Assembly: GCF_000568255.1 (NCBI RefSeq)
Contig: NZ_KK037166.1
Location: 6,362,182-6,405,301 of the forward strand
Length of the DNA stretch: 43,120 nt
From: Kutzneria sp. 744
GTDB lineage: Bacteria > Actinomycetota > Actinomycetes > Mycobacteriales > Pseudonocardiaceae
Direction of reading: 5' to 3'
Part shown: one piece after another, positions 32,085 to 39,459 of the stretch
Layout of the letters: each line of letters starts with the position of its first letter
Position numbering within the stretch: the stretch's first letter is position 1
The notes under the pieces: model-generated
Seen by the model: the letters and a program-made list of their open reading frames with translations, nothing else
Database searches by the model: none
What the model was told of the DNA's origin: nothing
Position numbers and translations under genes: made by a program

Positions 32085-32245
32085 TGCGTCACATGTGCTC
32101 CGCATGCGGCACAGGGAGGCAAGTACGACGCGCATGTGACATCTGGTGTCGTAGGCGCCTGCCGGCTCGCTACGTCACATGCGCTCCATATGTGGCACGG
32201 AGTGGCAAGTGGGAAGCGCATGTGACATCCGATGCCGTGGGCGGA
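32085..32245. repeat. Two tandem 86-bp imperfect repeats with internal palindromes
   Basis: Each copy contains GTCACATGYGC and, 42 bp further on, its inverted counterpart GCGCATGTGAC. They start at 32088 and 32130 in copy 1, and 32174 and 32216 in copy 2; the copy-2 arms match perfectly over 11 bp. Between them is a palindromic core, CCGCATGCGG in copy 1 and CCATATGTGG in copy 2. The changes there keep pairing (G-C to A-T, C-G to T-G). The four GTCACATG boxes are spaced 42, 44 and 42 bp apart, about four helical turns. Confidence 0.75.
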
Positions 32246-32361
32246 GGCTGTGTGCTCAGCCCGTGGCGGGCCGGAGGCCGGTAGGCCCCGGTCGCCCCCA
32301 GGAAGAGCGGATCGAACCCGGTCGGCCCAGCCGGGCGGCAGCCTGTCAGGCGGCCCAGCCG

Positions 32362-32408
32362 CCGGCATCCTGCCCAGCGGTTCCAGCCGACCGGCATCCT
32401 GTCCAGCG
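32362..32408. repeat. 18-bp direct repeat
   Basis: CCGGCATCCTGCCCAGCG at 32362 and CCGGCATCCTGTCCAGCG at 32391, one mismatch, 29 bp apart. A partial third match (CCGGCATCAT) follows near 32472. Confidence 0.5.
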
Positions 32409-32745
32409 TTCTCGCGCGACGGGATCCGGCCTGGCAGCGCCGGCGGCGGCTGACCGATTGACGGGCCGAGGCCGGCATCATCGGGCAACTGGCTAGCTTT
32501 CCTCATCTTCTGCCCAGGGCGGACAATCAAGATCGACTACCGCCACGGGGTAGCCGTGCGGAGCGGGGACCTGGGGCGCGAGCAGGGGACTGGACCGATA
32601 CAGGTGTTGGCGCAGTTGATCAGTAACCGGTCCGGTGCATAACTCACGGTCACTCTGCGTCTGAAGGGAATCACTCTCCGGGGGGCTGCAAGGGGCGGCA
32701 CGGCTCGCTTAGCCTCGCCGCCGAGAGCTGAGTCGGGGAGGCACC

Positions 32746-32940
32746 ATGAGCGGGTCCCTTGAAGTCCGAAAGTTCCTCTGGCAGCACGACGACTCGATGC
32801 CGCGAGGCTCGACACACGCATTGTTATGGGCCTCCCACCTTGTTTATATAAGTGCTGACAGGGGATTAAATTTGGGTGGGGGAGACCGGGTAACGAAGAC
32901 GAACGTTCCCTTTTCTCGGTACTCGGCGAGTGGAAATTGA
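32746..32940 (+). pseudogene. Truncated 5' end of an HTH-type (replication/element) gene
   Basis: ATG 32746 follows a good ribosome site (GGGGAGGCACC). The first 30 residues (SLEVRKFLWQHDDSMPRGST then HALLWA) resemble the N-terminus of helix-turn-helix (HTH_36-like) proteins of actinobacterial integrative elements and phages, which normally continue with a winged helix. After HALLWASHL the sequence loses this character, turns AT-rich and stops at 32940. I read it as a gene start cut by a junction near 32830. Family recognition is from memory of the motif and not secure. Confidence 0.4.
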
Positions 32941-32997
32941 CCTACCAGTGCATACCGGTGATCGTCTGACGCGCGTGGCGAGGTTTACCTAGGCACG

Positions 32998-33027
32998 TTG
33001 ACATTGGCAATAGCTCATTGGTACAAG
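32998..33027 (+). promoter_or_regulatory. Sigma70-like promoter in the AT-rich islet
   Basis: TTGACA at 32998-33003 followed after 18 bp by TACAAG. Downstream, AAGGAG precedes an ATG at 33034 that opens a 14-codon frame ending at 33078. Such a near-consensus -35 is unusual for this GC-rich window and fits foreign DNA. Confidence 0.3.
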
Positions 33028-33287
33028 GAGAATATGGGAGGTGACCGCACTTATAAAGGAAGAATAGCGGAAGGATAGAATATTTTTTGCTGAAGTACAG
33101 TAGCTGATCCTACTAAGTAACTTCTCATGACGCTTAGATTCGTGCTGATGAAGTCCCCCTCGCGGCGACCTGAGACGGCCCGCTCGAGTCGAATTGACGC
33201 TCTTTTACGGGTATGCCGAAAGCACAGGCATACTTAGAGAGATGACTCATGACTATTGCAGACTTATGACGGGGAGTATTTCTCATA

Positions 33288-33386
33288 TCCATCCGCCGTG
33301 TCACTCTTCACGACTGCCGCCAGCTGCTGGACATGCTCGGCCTGGCGCCGGGCGACGACGACGGCGTGCCGCCGGTCCGCCGCTGA
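33288..33386 (+). pseudogene. 3' fragment of an unidentified gene
   Basis: After an AT-rich stretch the composition returns to high GC with a frame reading RRVTLHDCRQLLDMLGL, then APGDDDGVPP, ending in TGA at 33384. It has no start of its own (an in-frame stop lies just upstream). It looks like the C-terminus of an actinobacterial protein and could be the other end of the gene truncated at 32746, but that is conjecture. Confidence 0.25.
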
Positions 33387-33856
33387 GGCGGCGAAGCGGG
33401 GCACGGACGGCCATCGACCAGGACCGGTCGTCGGGGCCAACGGCGTTCGGGGCGCCGCCCGGCGGTCGGTCATCCTTCAAGCAAACGGGCAGACGCGAGA
33501 CTTCGTCACCTCCGGTTTCGTGAGGTGTCCTCGCCTGGCCGATCGCCGCCAACAGATCGGGCGGCCCCGGCCAAATGTCGGTACATGGCGACAAGTGGAT
33601 GCGCGGGTGGTCCATTCGGTCGCTTGCTGACACGAATTTGTCCGGTCGTGAATATCTGACGGCTGACGCCGCGTGAAGAATCATCAGAATTGTCGAACGT
33701 GGCGTGTGGGCCGGTGGCGGCGGAGTGTGGCGCAGCCCACTCGAACTGGTCGGGCGGCTCGGCGGGCTCCGGGAGGCCCTGAACAGGGCTTGATCGACCG
33801 CCCTGGGCCGCCGTGCGCCGGGAAAGTGCAGGTGGGGGGCCTCTGGGGCATTGGAT

Positions 33857-33886
33857 TTGGAAGTTAACCCCGACCCGTTCTATGCT
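33857..33886 (+). promoter_or_regulatory. Promoter of the tRNA cluster
   Basis: TTGGAA (33857-33862), an 18-bp spacer, and TATGCT (33881-33886). It lies 76 bp upstream of tRNA-Glu. The transcript leader contains a GCTTCC/GGAAGC pair. Confidence 0.55.
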
Positions 33887-33962
33887 ACTCGTGCTTCCAG
33901 CGGACAGCCGTTGGAGGGCCCGGAAGCCAAGGTCCCTCATGACGAGGTCCAAGGAAGACGGA

Positions 33963-34035
33963 GTCCTCATCGTCTAGCGGCCTAGGACCCCGCCCTTTCA
34001 AGGCGGTAGCACGGGTTCGAATCCCGTTGGGGGCA
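33963..34035 (+). tRNA. tRNA-Glu (anticodon TTC)
   Basis: 73 nt. The acceptor arm GTCCTCA/TGGGGGC pairs with G-U wobbles. The anticodon stem CCGCC/GGCGG holds the loop CTTTCAA with anticodon TTC at 33997-33999. The T-arm has GGTTCGAATCC. CCA is not encoded. First of three clustered tRNA genes. Confidence 0.97.
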
Positions 34036-34052
34036 CGGCAGTACAACAGTAA

Positions 34053-34126
34053 GGCCCAGTGGCGCAGTTGGTTAGCGCGTCGCCCTGTCACGGCGAAGGT
34101 CGCGGGTTCGAGTCCCGTCTGGGTCG
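34053..34126 (+). tRNA. tRNA-Asp (anticodon GTC)
   Basis: 74 nt. Acceptor arms GGCCCAG/CTGGGTC, anticodon loop CTGTCAC with anticodon GTC, T-arm GGTTCGAGTCC, discriminator G. CCA not encoded. 17 bp after tRNA-Glu. Confidence 0.97.
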
Positions 34127-34157
34127 CAAGAGTTCGATCGGGCTTCCGGTCTTCTCT

Positions 34158-34231
34158 GGCCAGGTAGCTCAGTTGGTACGAGCGACCGCCTGAAAAGCGG
34201 TAGGTCGGCGGTTCGACCCCGCCCCTGGCCA
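34158..34231 (+). tRNA. tRNA-Phe (anticodon GAA)
   Basis: 74 nt. Acceptor arms GGCCAGG/CCTGGCC, anticodon stem ACCGC/GCGGT with loop CTGAAAA and anticodon GAA at 34192-34194, T-arm GGTTCGACC, discriminator A. 31 bp after tRNA-Asp. Confidence 0.97.
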
Positions 34232-34249
34232 CTCGCTCAGGGGGCGTGT

Positions 34250-34331
34250 GTCTGCGGAAAGCGCAGACATCGTCGCTCGTTGTTTGTTCTGGGGGCGACC
34301 CCCAGACCCCCGAGGCCGGGCTTCGCCCGGC
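34250..34331 (+). other. Two hairpins after the tRNA cluster
   Basis: GTCTGCG-N5-CGCAGAC at 34250-34268 and GCCGGGC-TTC-GCCCGGC at 34315-34331, separated by a GGGGGCGACCCCCAGACCCCCG tract (written here only to name its self-complementary character). They may help end the tRNA transcript or be an intergenic palindromic element. Confidence 0.5.
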
Positions 34332-34347
34332 ACGTGGTCGTAGCTGT

Positions 34348-34386
34348 CAAAGGGCGTGGAACACCAATGGTGTTCTGCGCCCTTTG
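34348..34386 (+). terminator. Long hairpin, probable terminator of the tRNA operon
   Basis: Arms CAAAGGGCG...GAACACC and GGTGTTC...CGCCCTTTG pair over 9 + 7 bp with a symmetric TG/TG internal loop and an AAT apical loop. It lies 116 bp downstream of tRNA-Phe. Confidence 0.7.
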
Positions 34387-34721
34387 TGCTATTTGCCGGC
34401 CGCGCGTTTCTTCGCTTACTTGTGACCCGCCACCCGCCCGGGTGGCGCAGCCGTGTCCTGCCCACGGATGGGCGTCACGTTCGGTTCAACAAAAGCCGTA
34501 ACTTTCCCGTATCACCACCCCTATCGAGTTACTCGTCACTCAAGTGGGGGATATTCGGTCATGCCTGTAGAACCGTTCGGCGGTAGAAGGAATAACCTGT
34601 CTGCCTAATCGTCATGGTCGTGAGTCGGATATCGTCCACGCCGACCCCGGCCGCCCTTCGAGCACGGCCGTGGGTTCTCGGTGGCTCTCACGCCCCGAAT
34701 CAGTTGATCTTGGGAGACGGG
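34387..34721 (+). promoter_or_regulatory. Upstream region of the exopolysaccharide operon
   Basis: These 335 bp hold no gene I can support. GTAAC-TTTCCC-GTATC at 34498-34513 resembles the MtrA box (GTAAC-N6-GTAAC) and may be a response-regulator site. No clear promoter hexamers were found. An in-frame ATG at 34614 extends the next gene by 36 codons but lacks a ribosome site. Confidence 0.3.
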
Positions 34722-36764
34722 ATGCGGGTTCGGGTGAGACAGCTCAGACGGGGCGACGCCGCCGGCGCGGTGTCGATCCCGGCGCCCCCCGGCGTCCCGC
34801 AGCGCCAGCCGGCCGGCAGCAACCAGACCGAGAGCAGGCCGACCGAGAACAGACCCGCTCAGGACATGCCGGCCGAGGCCAGGACCGCAGCGAGCAGGTC
34901 GGTCGAGAACAGGACCTCGGCGGTCAAGACGGCCGAGAGCGAGCTGGCCGAGAGCCGAACCGTCCATGACAGACCGGTTGCGAGTAGTCAGACCGAGGGC
35001 AGGACCATCGGGGGCTGGCCGACCGAGGACATGGTGGCCGAGAACAGGTCCGTCGAGTTCAGGCCCATCGGCGGACGGCTGGAGCTGGACGAGAACCAGC
35101 CGGCCGAGAGCCGGACCGTCCAGGACAGGCCGGCCGCAAACACCCAGACCGAGAACAGGCTCGTCGAGAACCGGCCGGCCCGGAACAACAGGACCGCCCA
35201 GAGCTGGTCCGTCCAGAACAGGACCGCCGAGAACGGTTCCGCCGCCAATAGCGCCGCCGACAACAGCGCCGCCGGAGGCCGGCCGGCCGAGGACGGACAC
35301 GTCAGCGGCAGGCCCGTCGAGAACCGGACAGTCGAGAACAGGCCCGTCGAGGACCGGCCGGTGGCGACGTGGGAGGTCAAGTACCGGCGCGTGGTCATCG
35401 CCAGCGACCTCGGCGCGATCCTCGCGGTGGTGGTGCTGGTCGGGGCCATCGTGGCGAACTCGGCGACGGCGGGGGACTTTCCGCAGGTGCTGGTGGCGAT
35501 GGCCACCGTGGTCACGGTGTTGGCCTCGCTCACGGCGTGCCGGGCCTGGAGCACGGCGGTGCTCGGACAGGAGGCGGAAGAGTTCCGCCGCCTGGGCAAA
35601 GCGGTTGTCGCCGCGGCGGTGGTGCTGGCGGTGGTGAGCCTCGGCCTCGGCCTGCCGGGAGTGCGCGGCTGGATCTTCCTGGTGGTGCCGGCGATCGCGG
35701 TGGTGGCCTTCCCCCTGCGGTACATCCTGCGCCAACTGCTGCACCAGCGCCGCCGAGCGGGCCGATGCCTATTGCCGGTGCTGGTGGCCGGCAGCGTGGA
35801 CACGGCGACGGACCTGATCGCCCGAACCCGACGCGAGCCGCACAACGGCTGGCGGGTCGAGGCGGTGTGCGCCAGCGGGACGTCGAAGTGGTTCGGCCCG
35901 GGCGATATCGACGGCGTGCCGATCGTGGGCCACCTCGACGAACTCGCCGACCACGTCCGTCGCGGCGGCTACCGAGTCGTCGCCATCACGTCCGATCCGT
36001 ACTGGACGCCGCTGCGGCTCCAGCGCCTGGCCTGGCAACTAGAGGGAACCTCGGCCGAGATGGTCGTCGCCCCCGTCCTGATGGAGGTCGCCGGCCCGCG
36101 CGTGCACGTCACAGGCGTGCTGGGCATGCCGCTGCTCCGCGTGAGCGCGCCGACCTTCACGGGAGCCCGCCGCGTGGTGAAGGAGATCGTCGACAAGATC
36201 GGCGCGCTCCTGCTGCTGACGGTGCTCGCCCCGATCCTGATCACCATCGCCGCCGCCATCCGCGTCGGCGACCGCGGACCCGCCCTGTACCGGCAGCAGC
36301 GTGTCGGCAAGGACGGAAAACCGTTCACCATCCTCAAGTTCCGCACCATGGTGGTCGACGCCGACCGCCGCCGTGCCACCCTGCTCGGCGGCAACGAAGC
36401 CGCCGGGCCGCTGTTCAAGATGCGCCGGGACCCCCGCGTGACGCCGATCGGCGCGGTGCTGCGGCGCTTCTCCATCGACGAGCTGCCCCAGCTGGTCAAC
36501 GTGTTGCGCGGCACCATGTCCCTGGTCGGGCCGCGGCCGCCGCTGCCCAAGGAGGTCGAGGCCTACGGGCCCGACATGCTGCGGCGGTTGCTGGTCAAGC
36601 CGGGCCTGACCGGCCTGTGGCAGGTCAGCGGGCGAAGCGACCTGACGTGGGACGAGTCCGTGCGGCTGGACCTGCGCTACGTCGAGGACTGGTCGCTCGC
36701 CCTCGACGCGCTGATCCTCTGGAAGACGGTGCGCGCCGTCGTACGGGGCCAAGGGGCGTACTGA
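34722..36764 (+). CDS. Polyprenyl-phosphate sugar-1-phosphate transferase (PHPT/WcaJ-like) with pentapeptide-repeat N-terminus
   Basis: ATG 34722 is preferred because GGGAGACGG precedes it; ATG 34614 would add 36 residues. About 680 residues. Residues 36-215 are a polar tandem pentapeptide tract. Four membrane segments follow (about 223-345, e.g. LGAILAVVVLVGAIVAN and GWIFLVVPAIAVVAF), then a cytoplasmic Rossmann-like region (LLPVLVAGSVDTATDLIA). A fifth hydrophobic segment (LLLLTVLAPILITIAAAI) leads into the catalytic bacterial sugar transferase domain: KFRTMVVDAD, DELPQLVNVLRGTMSLVGPR, KPGLTGLWQVSGRSD. It transfers a sugar-1-phosphate from a nucleotide sugar to undecaprenyl phosphate, starting the repeat unit on the inner membrane face. 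First gene of the exopolysaccharide operon. Confidence 0.92.
   Translation: MRVRVRQLRRGDAAGAVSIPAPPGVPQRQPAGSNQTESRPTENRPAQDMPAEARTAASRSVENRTSAVKTAESELAESRTVHDRPVASSQTEGRTIGGWPTEDMVAENRSVEFRPIGGRLELDENQPAESRTVQDRPAANTQTENRLVENRPARNNRTAQSWSVQNRTAENGSAANSAADNSAAGGRPAEDGHVSGRPVENRTVENRPVEDRPVATWEVKYRRVVIASDLGAILAVVVLVGAIVANSATAGDFPQVLVAMATVVTVLASLTACRAWSTAVLGQEAEEFRRLGKAVVAAAVVLAVVSLGLGLPGVRGWIFLVVPAIAVVAFPLRYILRQLLHQRRRAGRCLLPVLVAGSVDTATDLIARTRREPHNGWRVEAVCASGTSKWFGPGDIDGVPIVGHLDELADHVRRGGYRVVAITSDPYWTPLRLQRLAWQLEGTSAEMVVAPVLMEVAGPRVHVTGVLGMPLLRVSAPTFTGARRVVKEIVDKIGALLLLTVLAPILITIAAAIRVGDRGPALYRQQRVGKDGKPFTILKFRTMVVDADRRRATLLGGNEAAGPLFKMRRDPRVTPIGAVLRRFSIDELPQLVNVLRGTMSLVGPRPPLPKEVEAYGPDMLRRLLVKPGLTGLWQVSGRSDLTWDESVRLDLRYVEDWSLALDALILWKTVRAVVRGQGAY
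34827..35366 (+). repeat. About 35 tandem degenerate pentapeptide (15-bp) repeats within the sugar transferase gene
   Basis: Consensus [VAT]-[EQ]-[NDS]-R-[PT], with examples VENRT, VENRP, VEDRP, AESRT, VQDRP, TENRP. The register is kept except for two short insertions (near residues 121-127 and 152-157). At the DNA level this is a 15-bp period rich in GAGAACAGG and GTCGAG. It lacks the central Leu/Phe of the classical A(D/N)Lxx pentapeptide family. Confidence 0.8.
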
Positions 36765-36798
36765 TCGTGTCCCCAAGGGAACGGACCGAGGTGTCCTC

Positions 36799-37575
36799 GT
36801 GAAGGTCGTGCTGTTCTGCGGTGGTTACGGCATGCGCATGCGGGGCGGAGCCGCCGACGACATCCCCAAGCCCATGCAGCGGGTGGGCCCGCGGCCGTTG
36901 CTGTGGCACGTGATGCGCTACTACGCCCATTTCGGACACACGGACTTCGTGCTGTGCCTGGGTTACGGCGGCCACCACATCAAGGACTTCTTCCTCGACT
37001 ACCGCGAGACGGCGTCCAACGACTTCGTGCTGAGCAACGGCCGGGTCGAACTGCTCTCGTCGGACATCTCGGAGTGGACGATCACCTTCGCCCACACCGG
37101 GATCGACGCCCCGATCGGCGAGCGCCTGCGCCGCGTGCGGCACCTGCTCGACGGCGAGGACATGTTCCTGGCCAACTACGCCGACGTGCTGACCGACGCC
37201 CCGCTCGACGACATGGTCGACCGCTTCGCCGGGTCCGAGGCCACCGCGTCGATGATGGTCGTGCCGCCGCAGTCCTCGTTCCACTGCGTGGAACTGGGCG
37301 AGCACGGCACAGCGACGGGCATCACGCCCGTGAGCCAGCTGCCGCTGTGGGAGAACGGCGGCTACTTCGTGCTGCGGCAGGAGATCTTCGACCACCTGCC
37401 GCCCGGCGGCGACCTGGTCGAGGACGCGTGCGGCGACCTGGCCAAGCGTGGCCGGCTGCGGGCCTATCCGTACCGAGGTTTCTGGCAGCCGGCCGACACC
37501 GTGAAGGAACGAGTCGCGCTGGAGCAGGTGTATCGGTCCGGTGATCGCCCGTGGATGCTGTGGGAGCGCGCATGA
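36799..37575 (+). CDS. Sugar-1-phosphate nucleotidyltransferase (RfbF/glucose-1-phosphate cytidylyltransferase-like)
   Basis: GTG 36799 gives 258 residues. VVLFCGGYGMRMRG followed by IPKPMQRVGPRPLLWHVM is the nucleotide-binding signature of sugar nucleotidyltransferases. The spacing of later motifs (NGRVELL, ISEWTITFAHTG, GEDMFLANYADVL, FWQPADTVKE) fits the glucose-1-phosphate cytidylyltransferase branch best. It would supply an activated sugar (NDP-hexose) for the exopolysaccharide; exact nucleotide and sugar are uncertain. It lies 34 bp after the sugar transferase gene and is cytoplasmic. A GAGG-containing site about 10 bp upstream supports the GTG start. Confidence 0.85.
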   Translation: MKVVLFCGGYGMRMRGGAADDIPKPMQRVGPRPLLWHVMRYYAHFGHTDFVLCLGYGGHHIKDFFLDYRETASNDFVLSNGRVELLSSDISEWTITFAHTGIDAPIGERLRRVRHLLDGEDMFLANYADVLTDAPLDDMVDRFAGSEATASMMVVPPQSSFHCVELGEHGTATGITPVSQLPLWENGGYFVLRQEIFDHLPPGGDLVEDACGDLAKRGRLRAYPYRGFWQPADTVKERVALEQVYRSGDRPWMLWERA

Positions 37576-37661
37576 GACAAACGGAGGACGCGGGACCTTG
37601 CCGGATGGAGGACGGTGGCCGACCCTGCACCGGTGATCCCGCCGTCAGCCCAGGAGGTCAG

Positions 37662-38594
37662 GTGAACCGGAAGTCCACGCCGCCGCTGATCGGCACGGCG
37701 AGTGCGTCGGTGTCGGTCGGATTGCCCGTGTACAACGGCGAGCCGTACCTGAGCACCGCGCTGGCCAGCCTGCGCGAGCAGCGCGACGTCGACTTCGAGC
37801 TGTGGATCGGGGACAACTGCTCCACCGACGGCACGGAGGAGATCTGCCGCGAGGCCGCCCGTCAGGACAACCGCATCCGCTACCGGCGGCGTGAGCGCAA
37901 CCTCGGCTCCACCGGCAACCACAACCGCCTGGTGCACGAGGCCACGGGCCGCTACTTCACCTGGGCCGCCGCGGACGACGCGTACGAGCCGGACCGCCTG
38001 CGCAAGATGGTCGAGGCGCTGGCCGATCGGCCCGACGCGGTGCTCTCGTTCACCTCGGCCCGTCAGATCGACTCCGCCGGGCAGACGGTCGGTCACTGGG
38101 ACAACCCGTGCCGCACCGACCACCGCGACCCCGTGGTCCGCATCCGCGACCTGGTCGGCATGGAACACGAGAACTACCACTGCTACGGCCTGTACCGGCG
38201 GGACGTGCTGACCAGGACGCACCTGCTGCCGCCGGTGAAGAACAACGACCGGATCCTGATCGCCGAACTGGCGCTGTACGGCCGTTTTGTGGAGATCCGC
38301 GAGGAACTTCTGTTGCACCGCCTGCACGATCAGCGGCTCACGCAGTCGGTGTCGCAGCGGGACTGGTACCGCACCCAGCGCACCGACGGCAAACGCCTGG
38401 TAATGCCCAATGTGGAGGAAGCGGGCTGGTACCTGAAGGCGATCGCGGGGGCTCCCCTGCGGCGCCGGGAGCGGGTGCTGGCACTGTTGGCGCTGCGGCC
38501 GTGGATTCGGGAGAACGCGGCGCCGATGGCCCACAACGTGGTGCGGGCGGCCGTCGACGGGGCCCGCATCGCCGCCTCGGCACTGCGCAAGTGA
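37662..38594 (+). CDS. Family 2 glycosyltransferase
   Basis: GTG 37662 is chosen because AGGAGG lies about 5 bp upstream and the GT-A fold begins right after it (ASVSVGLPVYNGEPYL); ATG 37572 overlaps the previous stop but adds 30 low-complexity residues. About 310 residues. ELWIGDNCSTDGT and AADDAYEPDRL (DxD-type metal site) are GT2 hallmarks. An acceptor half includes MEHENYHCYGLYRR. It probably adds one sugar to the lipid-linked repeat unit at the cytoplasmic face. No membrane segment is seen. Donor and linkage cannot be predicted. Confidence 0.88.
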   Translation: MNRKSTPPLIGTASASVSVGLPVYNGEPYLSTALASLREQRDVDFELWIGDNCSTDGTEEICREAARQDNRIRYRRRERNLGSTGNHNRLVHEATGRYFTWAAADDAYEPDRLRKMVEALADRPDAVLSFTSARQIDSAGQTVGHWDNPCRTDHRDPVVRIRDLVGMEHENYHCYGLYRRDVLTRTHLLPPVKNNDRILIAELALYGRFVEIREELLLHRLHDQRLTQSVSQRDWYRTQRTDGKRLVMPNVEEAGWYLKAIAGAPLRRRERVLALLALRPWIRENAAPMAHNVVRAAVDGARIAASALRK

Positions 38595-38652
38595 GATTTC
38601 GACCGCGGGCGGCAGCCGGCGGTGTTCGGGTGAGGCGAAAGGGAACACGGAC

Positions 38653-39459
38653 GTGGACGCGTTGGACATCCTGCGAGTGCTGCGACGGCGGTGGAAGATC
38701 ACCGCGATGGTCGCCGCTGTGCTCGTGGTCCTGGTCGGCGCCGTGGTGTTCCTGGTGCCCCAGCAGTACAAGGTCACCGCGATCAGCCTGATCACGCCGT
38801 CGAGCAGCCAGGACGTGCAGAACCCGTACACCGCCGCGGGCCGGGCCGAGTCGCAGATGGCGGCGCTGCTGGTGACCGTGCTGACGTCCTCGGCCGTCAC
38901 CGACGGCTACGAGGAGAAGGGCGCCACCGGGACCATCGAGGTCACCAACGCCAACGGCGTCACCGACACCTCGCAGACCGACAGCCCGTTCATCACGATC
39001 ACCGTCACGGACAGGACGCCCGACGGCGCGGTCCGCGGCGCGCAACTGGTGCGGCAGCGGGCGATCGACGAGCTGAAGAACCGTCAGGACGCGGCCAAGG
39101 TGGCCGACGCGCAGCGACTGACCATCACCGACGTGCTGCCGGCGGCGAACCCGATCACCACTCGCGCCTCCCAGTACCGGGCCGTCGGCCTGGTCGCCGC
39201 GCTCGGGCTGGTGCTGGGTGTGCTCGGCGTGGTCATCGCCGACCGCGTCCTCACCCGCCGCAAGCGTGAAGGTGAGCCGGAGAAGGACAAGGACGGCGAC
39301 AAGGCCAACGGCGAACGCCGCCAGGGCGTGCTGCCCGAGTTCCTGCCGAGCCCGGCTCCGCCCAGGACTCCGTTGCAGCCCCCGATCGTCGAGCCGTCGA
39401 CGATCAAGTTCTCACCCGTGCGCAGCGACGAGAAGCAAGGCGGGGGTAGCCGCCGATGA
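38653..39459 (+). CDS. Wzz-like polysaccharide chain-length/co-polymerase protein
   Basis: GTG 38653 follows AAAGGGAAC. 268 residues: a first membrane helix (about 16-36, VAAVLVVLVGAVVFLV), an extracytoplasmic region (about 37-175) with a QQYKVTAISLITPSS opening typical of Wzz/PCP proteins, and a second helix (about 180-198, LVAALGLVLGVLGVVIA). A basic/acidic then Pro-rich cytoplasmic tail of about 70 residues follows. No Walker motifs, so no fused BY-kinase. It would set polymer length together with the Wzy-like protein, whose ATG overlaps its stop (ATGA). Confidence 0.85.
   Translation: MDALDILRVLRRRWKITAMVAAVLVVLVGAVVFLVPQQYKVTAISLITPSSSQDVQNPYTAAGRAESQMAALLVTVLTSSAVTDGYEEKGATGTIEVTNANGVTDTSQTDSPFITITVTDRTPDGAVRGAQLVRQRAIDELKNRQDAAKVADAQRLTITDVLPAANPITTRASQYRAVGLVAALGLVLGVLGVVIADRVLTRRKREGEPEKDKDGDKANGERRQGVLPEFLPSPAPPRTPLQPPIVEPSTIKFSPVRSDEKQGGGSRR

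Larger units (their letters stand above)
31138..33856. other. 2.7-kb region with no convincing intact gene; repeats and gene fragments
   Basis: Open frames here are short, overlap each other on both strands, lack ribosome sites or show no recognisable domain. The region holds a hairpin (31211), an 86-bp tandem palindromic repeat (32085), an 18-bp direct repeat (32362), a truncated gene start (32746), an AT-rich islet (about 32815-33290) and a gene fragment (about 33288). It ends at the tRNA promoter. The mix suggests decayed mobile DNA beside a tRNA cluster. No att repeat copying a tRNA 3' end was found. Confidence 0.6.

Noticed and set aside
31769-32530. 253-codon minus-strand frame over the palindromic repeats
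   Set aside because: Low-complexity Pro/Gly/Arg composition; the apparent repeats in the protein come from the DNA repeats. No ribosome site.
31138-33960. Attachment-site duplication of a tRNA 3' end
   Set aside because: Looked for copies of the Glu, Asp and Phe tRNA 3' ends upstream of the cluster and saw none.
34605-35744. 379-codon minus-strand frame with PVLDG-type pentapeptides
   Set aside because: Antisense of the sugar transferase repeat tract; the periodicity is the mirror of the sense-strand repeats.
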